64,000 nucleotides of DNA from Streptomyces resistomycificus (GTDB lineage Bacteria > Actinomycetota > Actinomycetes > Streptomycetales > Streptomycetaceae): contig NZ_KQ948988.1 in NCBI RefSeq assembly GCF_001514265.1, positions 62,001-126,000 on the forward strand. Direction: 5' to 3'. The notes beneath the pieces are model-generated. The model had not been told where the DNA came from, made no database searches, and saw nothing but the letters and a program-made list of their open reading frames with translations. This document shows positions 29,390-38,028 of the stretch, one piece after another. Numbering within the stretch: position 1 is the first letter of the stretch; every line of letters starts with the position of its first letter. Made by a program: the position numbers and the translations under genes.

Positions 29390-31045
29390 GTGAAGAACGC
29401 AGGACAGCTGTCGCGGCGTCAGATTCTGGCCGCCGCGGGCTTCGCAGGGCTCGCGGCCCTCACCGGCTGCGGCAGCGGCGACGACGGAGGCGACTCCAAG
29501 GACCTGTCGAAGAAGCAGAACGGCGCGATGAAGAACTACCGCGCCGGGCAGCAGTTCAAGGCCGCCAAGCCGTTGTCCTTCTCGGTGCTGCACAACAACA
29601 ACCCGGTCTACCCCCTCAAGGGCGGCTGGCTGTTCTGGAAGGAACTCACCCGGCGCACCGGAATCACCCTGAAGCCCCTCGACGTCCCGCTGGCCGACTA
29701 CGAGAAGAAGCGCAGTGTCCTCATCGGCGCGGGCGACGCCCCCTTCCTGATCCCCAAGACGTACCACCCCTCCGAGGTCGCCTTCGTGTCGTCGGGGGCG
29801 ATCCTCCCGGTCAGCGAGTACGTGCACCTGATGCCCAACTTCCAGGACAAGGTGAAGAAGTGGAAGCTCGAGCCCGAGCTCGACTCCATCCGCCAGTCCG
29901 ACGGCAAGTACTACCTGCTGCCCGGCCTGCACGAGAAGGTCAAGTCGGGCTACTCGCTGTCCTTCCGCACGGACGTCCTCGACCGGCACGGCCTGACCCT
30001 GCCCGAGACCTGGGACGAGGTGTACGACGTCCTCAAGGCGCTCAAGCAGGAGTACCCCGCCAAGTACCCCTGGACCGACCGCTGGAGCACCAACACCCCC
30101 TTCCCCTGTGGCGCGCTGTTCAGCTACCTCGGCCAGGCGTACGGGGTCAGGGCGGGCTGGACCTACGACAACCTCGCCTTCGACACGGAGGCGGGGAAGT
30201 TCGTCTTCAACGGCGCGACGGACGGCTACCGGCAGATGCTCGAGTACCTGAGAAAGCTCGTCGCCGAGAAGCTGCTGGACCCGGAGAGCTTCACGCAGCA
30301 GGACGACCAGGCCGTGCAGAAGCTGCTGGCCGAGAAGTCCTACGTGATCAGCGCCAACCCGCAGGAGCTGGTGCAGAACTACCGCTACAACCTGGAGAAG
30401 CAGGTCAAGGGCGCGAAGATCGAGATGATCCCGGTGCCGCTCGGCCCCGCGGGCGCGGTCGTGCTGGGCGGTACCCGCCTGGAGAACGGCGTCATGGTCT
30501 CCAGCAAGGCGCTCAAGAGCGACACCTTCGTCGCGATGATGCAGTTCGTGGACTGGCTCTGGTACTCCGACGAGGGCCAGAAGTTCTGCAAGTGGGGCGT
30601 CGAGGGCGAGACCTACACCGAGTCGGGCGGTACCTACAGGCTGGAGCCCGGCATCTCCCTCATGGGCTCCGACCCGGACGCGCCGAAGGACCTCCAGAAG
30701 GACTTCGGGTTCTTCAACGGCGTCTTCACCTACGGCGGCAGCTGGGCCCTGGTCTCCTCCTCCTTCAGCCCGGACGAGAAGAAGTTCCAGGACGCCATGG
30801 CCCAGCGCACCCAACTGCCCATCGCGCCGGCCCACCCGCTGCAGTCCGTCGAACAGGAACAGGCGACGCTCTGGGACACCCCGCTCAAGGACCACGTCAT
30901 CCAGAACACGCTCAAGTTCGTCCTCGGCAAGCGGCCGATGACCGAATGGGACGCGTACGTGGCCGAGTTGAAGGCGAAGAACATGCAGCAGCTCCTCGAC
31001 CTGCACAACAAGGCGTACGAGCGCTACCAGAAGGAGAACGGGTGA
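29390..31045 (+). CDS. Extracellular solute-binding lipoprotein, LplA type
   Basis: A 551-residue binding protein. The signal is a twin-arginine lipoprotein one: LSRRQILAAAGFAGLAALTGC, lipidated at the cysteine. The length over 500 residues and the motifs WKELTRRTGITLK and FNGATDGYRQMLEYLRKL fit the LplA family rather than ordinary 420-residue sugar-binding proteins. It starts with GTG 29390 after AAGGGAG. It completes the three-gene importer, and with GH67 downstream the ligand is probably an aldouronate or similar hemicellulose fragment. Confidence 0.9.
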   Translation: MKNAGQLSRRQILAAAGFAGLAALTGCGSGDDGGDSKDLSKKQNGAMKNYRAGQQFKAAKPLSFSVLHNNNPVYPLKGGWLFWKELTRRTGITLKPLDVPLADYEKKRSVLIGAGDAPFLIPKTYHPSEVAFVSSGAILPVSEYVHLMPNFQDKVKKWKLEPELDSIRQSDGKYYLLPGLHEKVKSGYSLSFRTDVLDRHGLTLPETWDEVYDVLKALKQEYPAKYPWTDRWSTNTPFPCGALFSYLGQAYGVRAGWTYDNLAFDTEAGKFVFNGATDGYRQMLEYLRKLVAEKLLDPESFTQQDDQAVQKLLAEKSYVISANPQELVQNYRYNLEKQVKGAKIEMIPVPLGPAGAVVLGGTRLENGVMVSSKALKSDTFVAMMQFVDWLWYSDEGQKFCKWGVEGETYTESGGTYRLEPGISLMGSDPDAPKDLQKDFGFFNGVFTYGGSWALVSSSFSPDEKKFQDAMAQRTQLPIAPAHPLQSVEQEQATLWDTPLKDHVIQNTLKFVLGKRPMTEWDAYVAELKAKNMQQLLDLHNKAYERYQKENG

Positions 31046-31065
31046 CCGGCGCCCCCGCCGGGGCC

Positions 31066-31152
31066 AGGGCCTGTCGTTTGGATCAGGTCGGCCGGGAGGC
31101 ACCGCACCTCTTGGCGCCCCGCGACGCCGGCATGTTCCAAACGACTGGCCCT
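31066..31152. repeat. 87-bp MITE-like element with 17-bp terminal inverted repeats
   Basis: The ends AGGGCCTGTCGTTTGGA (31066-31082) and the complement of AGGGCCAGTCGTTTGGA (31136-31152) match at 16 of 17 positions. GGGCC-GTCGTTTGGA ends are familiar from Streptomyces insertion sequences, so this is likely a non-autonomous derivative with no coding capacity. It lies between the lipoprotein stop and the yesL-like gene; no target duplication is clear. It could also fold as a hairpin. Confidence 0.6.
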
Positions 31153-31181
31153 AGCGGCCGATTGCCCGGTAGGGAGCCGGG

Positions 31182-31859
31182 ATGAGCACACCCGCCGCCT
31201 TCGGCCAGGGCTCGCTGTCCCGCGCCGCCGCCCTGATCCACACCCTCGTCACCGTGGAGGCGCTGTTCCTCGCCGCCGCCTCGCCGGGCCTGGCCGGACT
31301 GCTGCTGGTGGGCACCGACCCGGCCAACCTGCCCCTGGCCGCCGTATGCCTGCTGCCGCTGGGCCCGGCCCTGTCCGCCGCCCTGTACGCCCTCCACCAC
31401 CGCGACCGCGACCTCACGGACCTGGCTCCGGCCCGCGCCTACCGGCGCGGCTGGCGGCTCAACGCGCTGCCGGCGCTGAAACTGTGGACGCCGCTGCTGG
31501 CCTGGCTCACCGTGATCGCGTTCACGCTGACCCACTTCTCCGCCACCGGCCTGCCCGGCTGGTGGGCCGTGCTGCTCGCCGGCATCGGGGCCCTCTCCCT
31601 CCTGTGGGGCGCGCACGCGCTCGTCCTGACCTCGCTGTTCGCCTTCCGCGGCCGGGACACGGCCCGGCTCGCCGGCTACTTCCTGTTCCGGCACGGCCGC
31701 GCCACCCTGGGCGCCGCCTCCCTGCTCGTCCTGACCGCCGCGGGAACCGCCCTGCTCACCGAGGCCCTGCCCGCCCTGCTGGCCGCACCCCTGCTGCTGT
31801 CCCTGCTGCACAGCGGCCGCCCGGTGATCGCCGAGACCCAGGAGGACTTCACCGCATGA
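31182..31859 (+). CDS. YesL-like DUF624 membrane protein
   Basis: A 225-residue membrane protein with about five hydrophobic helices. The segment AAALYALHHRDRDLTDLAPARAYRRGWRLN matches the DUF624/YesL core. YesL proteins are encoded with LplABC-type importers and rhamnogalacturonan or hemicellulose hydrolases, and their role is unknown. It overlaps the GH42 gene (ATGA), so it belongs to this operon. Confidence 0.82.
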   Translation: MSTPAAFGQGSLSRAAALIHTLVTVEALFLAAASPGLAGLLLVGTDPANLPLAAVCLLPLGPALSAALYALHHRDRDLTDLAPARAYRRGWRLNALPALKLWTPLLAWLTVIAFTLTHFSATGLPGWWAVLLAGIGALSLLWGAHALVLTSLFAFRGRDTARLAGYFLFRHGRATLGAASLLVLTAAGTALLTEALPALLAAPLLLSLLHSGRPVIAETQEDFTA

Positions 31860-33886
31860 CCGAGAGGCTCCCGCGGACCCCCAAGATCCCCTACGGCGGC
31901 GACCACAACCCCGAGCAGTGGCCGGAGGAGGTCTGGGACGACGACCACCGCCTGTTCACCCAGGCCGGCGTCGACACCCTCACCGTCGGCGTCTTCTCCT
32001 GGTCGCTCACCCAACCCGCCGAGGACACCTACGACTTCACGACCCTCGACCGGATCCTGGACCGCGCCGCCGCAGAGGGCCGTCAGGTCTGCCTCGCCAC
32101 CGCAACCGCCGCCCTCCCGCCCTGGCTGGCGAAGAAGTACCCGGAGGTCAACCGCACCGACTTCGAGGGCCGCCGCCACCGCTACGGCCAGCGCCACAAC
32201 TTCTGCCCCAGCTCACCGGCGTACCGCCGGCTGGCCACGGCCCTCGCCGGCCGCCTCGCCGAACGGTATGCACGGCACCCCGCGCTGCTGGCCTGGCACA
32301 TCAACAACGAGTACGGCGGCACCTGTTACTGCGACCTGTGCGCGCAGGCGTTCCGGGACCGGCTCCGGGACAGGTACGTCACCCTGGACACCCTCAACGA
32401 CGCCTGGTGCACCACCTTCTGGTCCCACCGCTACACCGACTGGGCCGAGATCGAACCCCCCAACGCCCTCACCGAGCACTGGCGGGGGTCCGACCACACC
32501 GCCTTCCAGGGAACCACGCTCGACTACTTCCGCTTCACCACCGACGCCCTCCTCGGCTGCTTCCTCGCCGAGAAGGAGGCGATCCGCGCCCACGACCCCG
32601 CAACGCCCGTCACCACCAACTTCATGGGCATGTTCCGCCCCCTCGACTACCACCGCTGGGCGCCCCACCTCGACTTCGCGTCCTGGGACAGCTACCCGCC
32701 CCTCGACGCCCCGCCCACCTGGCCCGCCCTCGCCCACGACCTGATGCGCGGCCTCAAGGACGGCGCCCCCTTCTGGCTGATGGAACAGACCCCGTCCACC
32801 ACGGCCTGCCGGGACGTCAACCCCCTCCGCCGCCCCGGCGAGCTCCGCCTGGCCACCCTCCAGGCCGTCGCCCACGGCGCCGACGCCGCCCTGTACTTCC
32901 AGATGCGCGCCTCACGCGGCGCCTGCGAGAAGTACCACGGCGCGGTCATCGGTCACGCGGGCCGCGACGACACCCGAGTCTTCCGGGAAGTGGCCGAACT
33001 GGGACGGGAGTTGACGCTCCTGGGAGACGTGAGCCTCGGCGCCCGCACCCCCGCCCGCACCGCCCTGCTCTTCGACTGGGACAGCTGGTGGGCCCTGGAG
33101 ATCTCCGACGGCCCGTCCCGCCTGGTCCGCTACCAGGAGGTCGTCCACGCCTACTACCGGGCCGCCCGCGACGCAGGCGCCGACGTGGACGTGGTCCCGC
33201 AGACCGCCGACCTCACCGGCTACGACGTGGTCCTCGCCCCCGCCCTGCACATGGTCAAGGGCGACCTGGCCACCCGCCTCGAAGGCGTGGCATCGCGCGG
33301 CGGCACGGTCCTCGCCACGTTCCTCTCCGGCCGCGTCGACGAGCACGACCGAGCCTTCCTCTCCGACGTCCCCGGCCCGCTGGCCCCGCTCATGGGCATC
33401 CGCGTCGACGAATGGGACGCGCGAGCCCGGGACGTCGTACAGCCGGTGGAGATGGGGGGCTCGACCCACGACGCCCGCCTGGTCTTCGAGATCGTCCTGC
33501 CCCGGGGTGCCGAGCCCGTCGCCACCTACGGCGCCGACTTCTACGCGGGCACCCCGGCCGTGACACGCAACCGGTTCGGCGACAGCGGGGGAGAGGCCTG
33601 GTACGTCGCCACCGCCCTCGACCAACCGGGCGTCGACGACGTCGTCCGCCGCGTCCTGACCCGCCACGACCTGATCGGACCCTACGCGGACCGAGCCGGC
33701 CTGGAGACCGCCCACCGGACCGCCCCCGACGGCACCCGCCTCCTCTTCCTCCTCAACCACACCCCCGACCCGGCCCACCTGACCGCCCACACCACCGCCA
33801 CCGACCTCCTGACCGGCAAACGGGTCGACAAGGGCGCGCCCCTGACCCTCGGCCCGCTGGGCGCGGCCATCCTGCGCACCCAGTAG
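31856..33886 (+). CDS. GH42 beta-galactosidase (or alpha-L-arabinopyranosidase)
   Basis: A 676-residue cytoplasmic enzyme. The GH42 opening IPYGGDHNPEQWP, the acid/base Glu152 in HINNEYGG and the nucleophile Glu310 in FWLMEQTPS are intact. The metal-type cysteines CYCDLC follow the acid/base. A C-terminal trimer and beta-sandwich region is complete (family length about 670-690). No signal peptide, so it acts on imported oligosaccharides. The neighbours suggest removal of galactose or arabinopyranose decorations from hemicellulose fragments. Confidence 0.94.
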   Translation: MTERLPRTPKIPYGGDHNPEQWPEEVWDDDHRLFTQAGVDTLTVGVFSWSLTQPAEDTYDFTTLDRILDRAAAEGRQVCLATATAALPPWLAKKYPEVNRTDFEGRRHRYGQRHNFCPSSPAYRRLATALAGRLAERYARHPALLAWHINNEYGGTCYCDLCAQAFRDRLRDRYVTLDTLNDAWCTTFWSHRYTDWAEIEPPNALTEHWRGSDHTAFQGTTLDYFRFTTDALLGCFLAEKEAIRAHDPATPVTTNFMGMFRPLDYHRWAPHLDFASWDSYPPLDAPPTWPALAHDLMRGLKDGAPFWLMEQTPSTTACRDVNPLRRPGELRLATLQAVAHGADAALYFQMRASRGACEKYHGAVIGHAGRDDTRVFREVAELGRELTLLGDVSLGARTPARTALLFDWDSWWALEISDGPSRLVRYQEVVHAYYRAARDAGADVDVVPQTADLTGYDVVLAPALHMVKGDLATRLEGVASRGGTVLATFLSGRVDEHDRAFLSDVPGPLAPLMGIRVDEWDARARDVVQPVEMGGSTHDARLVFEIVLPRGAEPVATYGADFYAGTPAVTRNRFGDSGGEAWYVATALDQPGVDDVVRRVLTRHDLIGPYADRAGLETAHRTAPDGTRLLFLLNHTPDPAHLTAHTTATDLLTGKRVDKGAPLTLGPLGAAILRTQ

Positions 33887-33908
33887 AACGGGATCAGTAG
33901 AACGGGAT
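33881..33908 (+). repeat. 14-bp tandem duplication over the GH42 stop codon
   Basis: The unit CAGTAGAACGGGAT occurs twice in direct tandem (33881-33894 and 33895-33908). It includes the TAG stop of the GH42 gene, so the second copy holds a duplicate stop. It is probably a slippage event without functional effect. Confidence 0.85.
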
Positions 33909-33935
33909 CAGAAGAGCGCATTCGGGAGAGCGCAC

Positions 33936-35945
33936 TCAGTAGATGCGGCGCCCCCGCGCGTCCGGCACACCCGACTTGCGGAAGAAGTAGCTGTTGATCT
34001 GGTCCCGCCACTCCCGGGCACCGCGTAGCTGCTCCTCGTAGCGCTCCGCGCCCCGTGCGTGGCGGGCCGGGCCGACGAGGTCCTCGAGCGAGGCCCACAC
34101 CTCCCGGGCCCTCTCCACCTCCTCGACACCCTCGAAGTGCGTGTCGTAGAGGTGCTGGATCACCGTCTTCCCGCTGTGCAGCACGTGGTCGTACGGCACG
34201 TGGTGGAAGAACAGGAGCAGCTCGTCGGGGCAGGTGCCGGGGGACTCGTAGACCTCGGCCCAGGGCTTCGCGTACTGCCCCGCGTAGCCCGTGCCGGTCG
34301 CCACGCTCCGGTCGACGCCGACGCCGTCGCGGTCGGCGAAGTGGTAGGTGCCCCAGGGGCTGTACTCGTAGCCGTCCACGCTCGGCCCGTAGTGGTGCCC
34401 CGGCTGCACCATGAAGCCCACGCCCAGCGGGGCGGTGTACTTCTCGTACGTCTGCCAGGAGCCGGTCAGCACCTCGCCCAGCGAGGCACGCAGCCGGGCG
34501 CCCTCCCCGGCCCCGCCGGCCGCCTCCGGCGTGAAGGTCAGCTCGATCCACTCGCTCAGGAACCGGTACGGGTCGGCGTCCGGCTGCCACGCCAGCCGGC
34601 CGAAGGTGTACAGGTTGGCCTGGGCCAGCGGGTGCCCGGTCCAGAACGGGTCGTCGCCCGCGTTGGACACCGCCACCAGGCCGCCGCGCGCCAGCGCCCC
34701 GACCTCCGTGTCCCCGTCGGGACGAAACCGCAGCACCTCGCTCCACATCCGCCCCAGCCAGCACACGTGGCGCTGCTGGCCGGTGTACTCCTGGGTGGCC
34801 TGCACCTCCACCGCGAGCCGGGTCCGCGGCATCGCGCCGATCAGCGGCGAGACCGGTTCGCGGACCTGGAAGTCCAACGGCCCGTGCTTCACCTGGAGGA
34901 CGGCGTTGTCGGCGAACTCCCCGTCCAGCGGGGTGAAATGGTCGTACGCGGCCCGCGCCCGGTCGGTCGTCCGGTCCCGCCAGTCCTGCCGGTGGTCGTA
35001 GACGAAGCACCGCCAGTGCACGGTACCGCCGTGCGGGGCGAGCGCGGCGGCCAGCAGGTTCGCCCCGTCGGCGTGACTGCGGCCGTACGCGAACGGACCC
35101 GGCTGGCCCTCCGAGTCGGCCTTCACCACGTACCCGCCGAAGTCCTCGATCTCCTCGTACACCCGTGCCGTCGCCTCGGCCCACCACGCCCGGACCGAGG
35201 CGTCCAGCGGATCGGCGCTCGGCAGAGCGCCGAGCACCATCGGCGCGGCGAAGGTGACCGACAGATGCGTGCGGATGCCGTACGGCCGCAACGCCCCCGC
35301 GATCCGGGCGACTTCACCGATCCGGTCGGTGAGCAGGTGTGCCTCGGTCTCGTGCACGTTGACGTTGTTCACGGCGACCGCGTTGATCCCGCAGGCGGCC
35401 AGCAGCCGGCCGTACGCCCGCACCCGCTCCAGCTCGCCGCGCGCGAGCCCGTCCGCCCAGAACAGCGACCCGCCCGCGTACCCACGCTCCACCTGGCCCA
35501 TGACCGGGTGCACGGCCACGTTGTCCCAGTGGTCCAGCATGCGCAGCCCCAGCGCGGGGCGGTGCGCCTGCTTCGGCCGGTCGTGGGAGAACGCCTTCTC
35601 CCCGAGCCGCACGACATGGAACAGCCCGTACAGCAGTCCGGCCTGACCGTGCGCGGCGACGGTCGTACGGCCCTGGCGGCGCACGCAGGTGAAGCCCTCG
35701 TCGCCCAGCTCCTCGGGGCCGGTCAGCTCCAGCACGAGGTCGTATGGGCTCTCGCCCGGTCCAAAGGCGCGCACGACCTCGCCCCCGAACCGGGCACAGG
35801 CCTCCGCCACCTCCCCGTGCACCGTCTCCACCAGCGGTCCCGACCCCCGGATCAGGGTCCGCCGGCCGCCGAGCGGCCGGAAGGCGGCCGGCGGCAGCCA
35901 GGCCGGATCGACACCCTCGGGCAGGACGGGTACGGGAAGCGCCAT
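33936..35945 (-). CDS. GH67 alpha-glucuronidase
   Basis: A 669-residue enzyme removing 4-O-methyl-glucuronic acid from the non-reducing end of xylo-oligosaccharides. Family motifs: RMLDHWDNVAVHP, AVAVNNVNV, VKADSEGQPGP (catalytic-type Glu) and KHGPLDFQVREPVSPL with EVQATQEYTG (the Asp/Glu pair), then FMVQPGHHYGP and YHFADRDGVGVDR. The length is standard. No signal peptide, so it is intracellular, needing uptake of aldouronates. That fits the LplABC-type importer converging on it from the left. Start ATG 35945; the longer upstream frame is not GH67. Confidence 0.96.
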   Translation of the reverse strand: MALPVPVLPEGVDPAWLPPAAFRPLGGRRTLIRGSGPLVETVHGEVAEACARFGGEVVRAFGPGESPYDLVLELTGPEELGDEGFTCVRRQGRTTVAAHGQAGLLYGLFHVVRLGEKAFSHDRPKQAHRPALGLRMLDHWDNVAVHPVMGQVERGYAGGSLFWADGLARGELERVRAYGRLLAACGINAVAVNNVNVHETEAHLLTDRIGEVARIAGALRPYGIRTHLSVTFAAPMVLGALPSADPLDASVRAWWAEATARVYEEIEDFGGYVVKADSEGQPGPFAYGRSHADGANLLAAALAPHGGTVHWRCFVYDHRQDWRDRTTDRARAAYDHFTPLDGEFADNAVLQVKHGPLDFQVREPVSPLIGAMPRTRLAVEVQATQEYTGQQRHVCWLGRMWSEVLRFRPDGDTEVGALARGGLVAVSNAGDDPFWTGHPLAQANLYTFGRLAWQPDADPYRFLSEWIELTFTPEAAGGAGEGARLRASLGEVLTGSWQTYEKYTAPLGVGFMVQPGHHYGPSVDGYEYSPWGTYHFADRDGVGVDRSVATGTGYAGQYAKPWAEVYESPGTCPDELLLFFHHVPYDHVLHSGKTVIQHLYDTHFEGVEEVERAREVWASLEDLVGPARHARGAERYEEQLRGAREWRDQINSYFFRKSGVPDARGRRIY

Positions 35946-35965
35946 GAGACCCCCAACTCGACTGC

Positions 35966-36220
35966 TCAGGAGAGCAGTTCGACCTCCGACAAGGCCGCCT
36001 CGCCGTCGACGGCCAGACGGTACTTCTCGTACGTACCCGGTGACCTCACCGTGAACGCACGGGTCTGTCGGTCCCACGCGAAGGCCTCGCCGGGGCGTTC
36101 GTCGAGGGTCTGCCAGGTGGGCCCGTCCGCCGACCCCGCCGGATGCCGACCGGCGCGGTGTCCACGGTGCTGATCCAGTCGGGTGCCGGATCGCCCGTCT
36201 CGAAGGAGGAGACGAACTAC
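35966..36220 (-). pseudogene. Relic of a GH92-type alpha-mannosidase gene with large internal deletion
   Basis: The 3' part reads DGPTWQTLDERPGEAFAWD and SPGTYEKYRLAVDGEAALSE, ending VELLS, the C-terminal discoidin-like end typical of large secreted GH92 enzymes. In another frame just upstream (36134-36216) the minus strand reads FVSSFETGDPAPDWISTVDT, the usual N-terminal start of the mature GH92 protein. Both ends of a gene of over 3 kb are therefore joined within 250 bases. A TAG precedes the N-terminal part. Confidence 0.6.
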
Positions 36221-36428
36221 CGCCCCGCCGTGGCGGGCGCCTCGGGCAGGGCGACCGCCGCGCCCGGTCCGCCCGCACTCCGTCTGTGCCGAACCGTGTG
36301 CTGCCGCATACGCGAGCACTCCAAGTTTTTCCGGCAGGCCGTGCACAGCCCGCTCATATTTCCGGGAGGTCTCAACTCGGAAAAGACCCACGGTCAACCT
36401 TGCATTCGATCTTGCTCCATTGACGTGA

Positions 36429-36444
36429 AGTGGACTATACCTGT
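36429..36444. promoter_or_regulatory. DasR-responsive element (dre) upstream of ngcE
   Basis: AGTGGACTATACCTGT matches the dre consensus AGTGGTCTAGACCACT at 12 of 16 positions. It overlaps a possible -10 (TATACC, with TTGCTC 18 bases upstream) and lies 114 bases before the ngcE start. DasR is the GlcN-6-P-responsive GntR repressor of GlcNAc and chitin genes. Confidence 0.7.
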
Positions 36445-36557
36445 CGGCGATTCACCCGATCCGCACATCATGATCCGCACGACCCTGCTTGACCTGACCG
36501 CGGTGCCCGGAGGATCCGGTTCACCGCCTGAGTCCTGGAGAAGGCGAGGACTTGAGC

Positions 36558-38012
36558 ATGGGATCCACTTCCGCCGAGAACAACGCAGCCGGTGGCGTCG
36601 GCCGCCGCGATCTGATCAAGCGGTCTGCCGCGCTGGGCCTGATCTCCGTCCCCACGATGGGTCTCCTCTCCGCGTGCGCCAGCAGTGGCGGCGACGGCGA
36701 CGGGGAGAAGGCCAAGGCGGGCAAGAAGACCGCCAAGAACCCGCTGGGTGTGAACGACACCGCGGGGATGGAATTCGTCCTGTTCGACGGCGGTTTCGGC
36801 AAGGAGTACGCCGAGGACGCGGTGAAGATCTACGAGAAGAACTTCCCCGGGGCCAAGGTGAAGTTCTCCGCCACCCAGAAGATCCAGTCCACCCTCCAGC
36901 CCCGCTTCAACCAGGGCACCCCGCCGGATCTCATCGACAACTCCGGCGCCGAGCAGATGGACATGGGCGTCCTGGCCGGCAAGAACCAGCTCGCCGACCT
37001 CACCGCGCTCCTCGACGCCCCGTCCTACGACGACCCGGACAAGAAGGTCCGCGACACGCTACGCCCCGGCATCGTGGAGATGGGCCAGCTCGACGGCGAC
37101 CCGGTCTGGATCATGTACTACGCCTACACGGTGTACGGCGTCTGGTACTCGCAGAAGGCCCTGGACTCCCTCGACGCCACGTACCCGGAGACCTGGGACG
37201 AGATGCTCGCGGTCTGCGCGAAGGCGAAGAAGAAGGGCATGGCGGGCTGGACGTACGCGGGCAAATACCCGTATTACCTCCCCTTCTCGCTCTACCCGAT
37301 GATCGGCAAGGTCGGCGGCGTCGAGGTCCTCGACGCCATCGACAACCTGGAGCCCAACGCCTGGAAGCACCCCGCGGTCAAGGCGTGTTTCGAGGCCTAC
37401 TACGAGCTCCAGCAGAAGGGCTACGTCCTCAAGGGCACCCCCGGCCTGGACCACATCCAGTCGCAGACGGCCTGGGCCAAGGGCAAGGCGCTGTTCATCC
37501 CGAACGGCTCCTGGGTGGAGAACGAGTCGGCCAACGTCATGCCGGCCGACTTCAACCTCGCCGTCTCGGCGCCGACCGGCATCGACTCCTCCGACAAGTT
37601 ACCCTTCGGCACCATCTGGGCCTCCGGCGGCGAGCCGTTCATCGTCCCGGCCAAGGCGAAGAACGGCGCGGGCGGCATGGAGCAGCTGCGCATCATGCTC
37701 AGCGAGGCGTCCTCGAAGAACTTCACGAGCAAGGTCAAGTCGCTCACCGCGTACAACGGCGGCACCGACGGCATCACCCTCACCCCCGGTCTCAAGTCCG
37801 GTGTCGCGGCGCTGGAGAAGGCCGGCGACAACGTGGTGAATCCGCGGCTGCAGGACTGGTACGTGCAACTCCAGAAGGAGAAGATCGGGGTGTCCGGTCT
37901 CGGCGAGATGATGGCCGGCCGCCTCACTCCGGCCGAGGCGATCAAGAAGATCCAGGCCTTCGCCGACGAGACCGCCAAGGACAGCTCGATCAAGCACTAC
38001 AAGCACCAGTAA
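36558..38012 (+). CDS. ngcE: N-acetylglucosamine/diacetylchitobiose ABC transporter substrate-binding lipoprotein
   Basis: A 484-residue binding lipoprotein. The signal has twin arginines (GVGRRDLIKRSAALGLISVP) and a lipobox ending LLSAC. The mature protein has the SBP_bac_1 fold (QKIQSTLQPRFNQGTPPDLIDN, IMYYAYTVYGVWYSQKAL). It is followed by two permeases without an ATPase gene, as in the NgcEFG system, which uses the shared ATPase MsiK. In S. coelicolor the SCO6005-6007 counterpart takes up chitobiose. The dre site upstream supports this assignment. The ATG 36558 is preferred over a TTG two codons earlier. Confidence 0.88.
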   Translation: MGSTSAENNAAGGVGRRDLIKRSAALGLISVPTMGLLSACASSGGDGDGEKAKAGKKTAKNPLGVNDTAGMEFVLFDGGFGKEYAEDAVKIYEKNFPGAKVKFSATQKIQSTLQPRFNQGTPPDLIDNSGAEQMDMGVLAGKNQLADLTALLDAPSYDDPDKKVRDTLRPGIVEMGQLDGDPVWIMYYAYTVYGVWYSQKALDSLDATYPETWDEMLAVCAKAKKKGMAGWTYAGKYPYYLPFSLYPMIGKVGGVEVLDAIDNLEPNAWKHPAVKACFEAYYELQQKGYVLKGTPGLDHIQSQTAWAKGKALFIPNGSWVENESANVMPADFNLAVSAPTGIDSSDKLPFGTIWASGGEPFIVPAKAKNGAGGMEQLRIMLSEASSKNFTSKVKSLTAYNGGTDGITLTPGLKSGVAALEKAGDNVVNPRLQDWYVQLQKEKIGVSGLGEMMAGRLTPAEAIKKIQAFADETAKDSSIKHYKHQ

Positions 38013-38028
38013 ACGGACCGGAGAAGCG

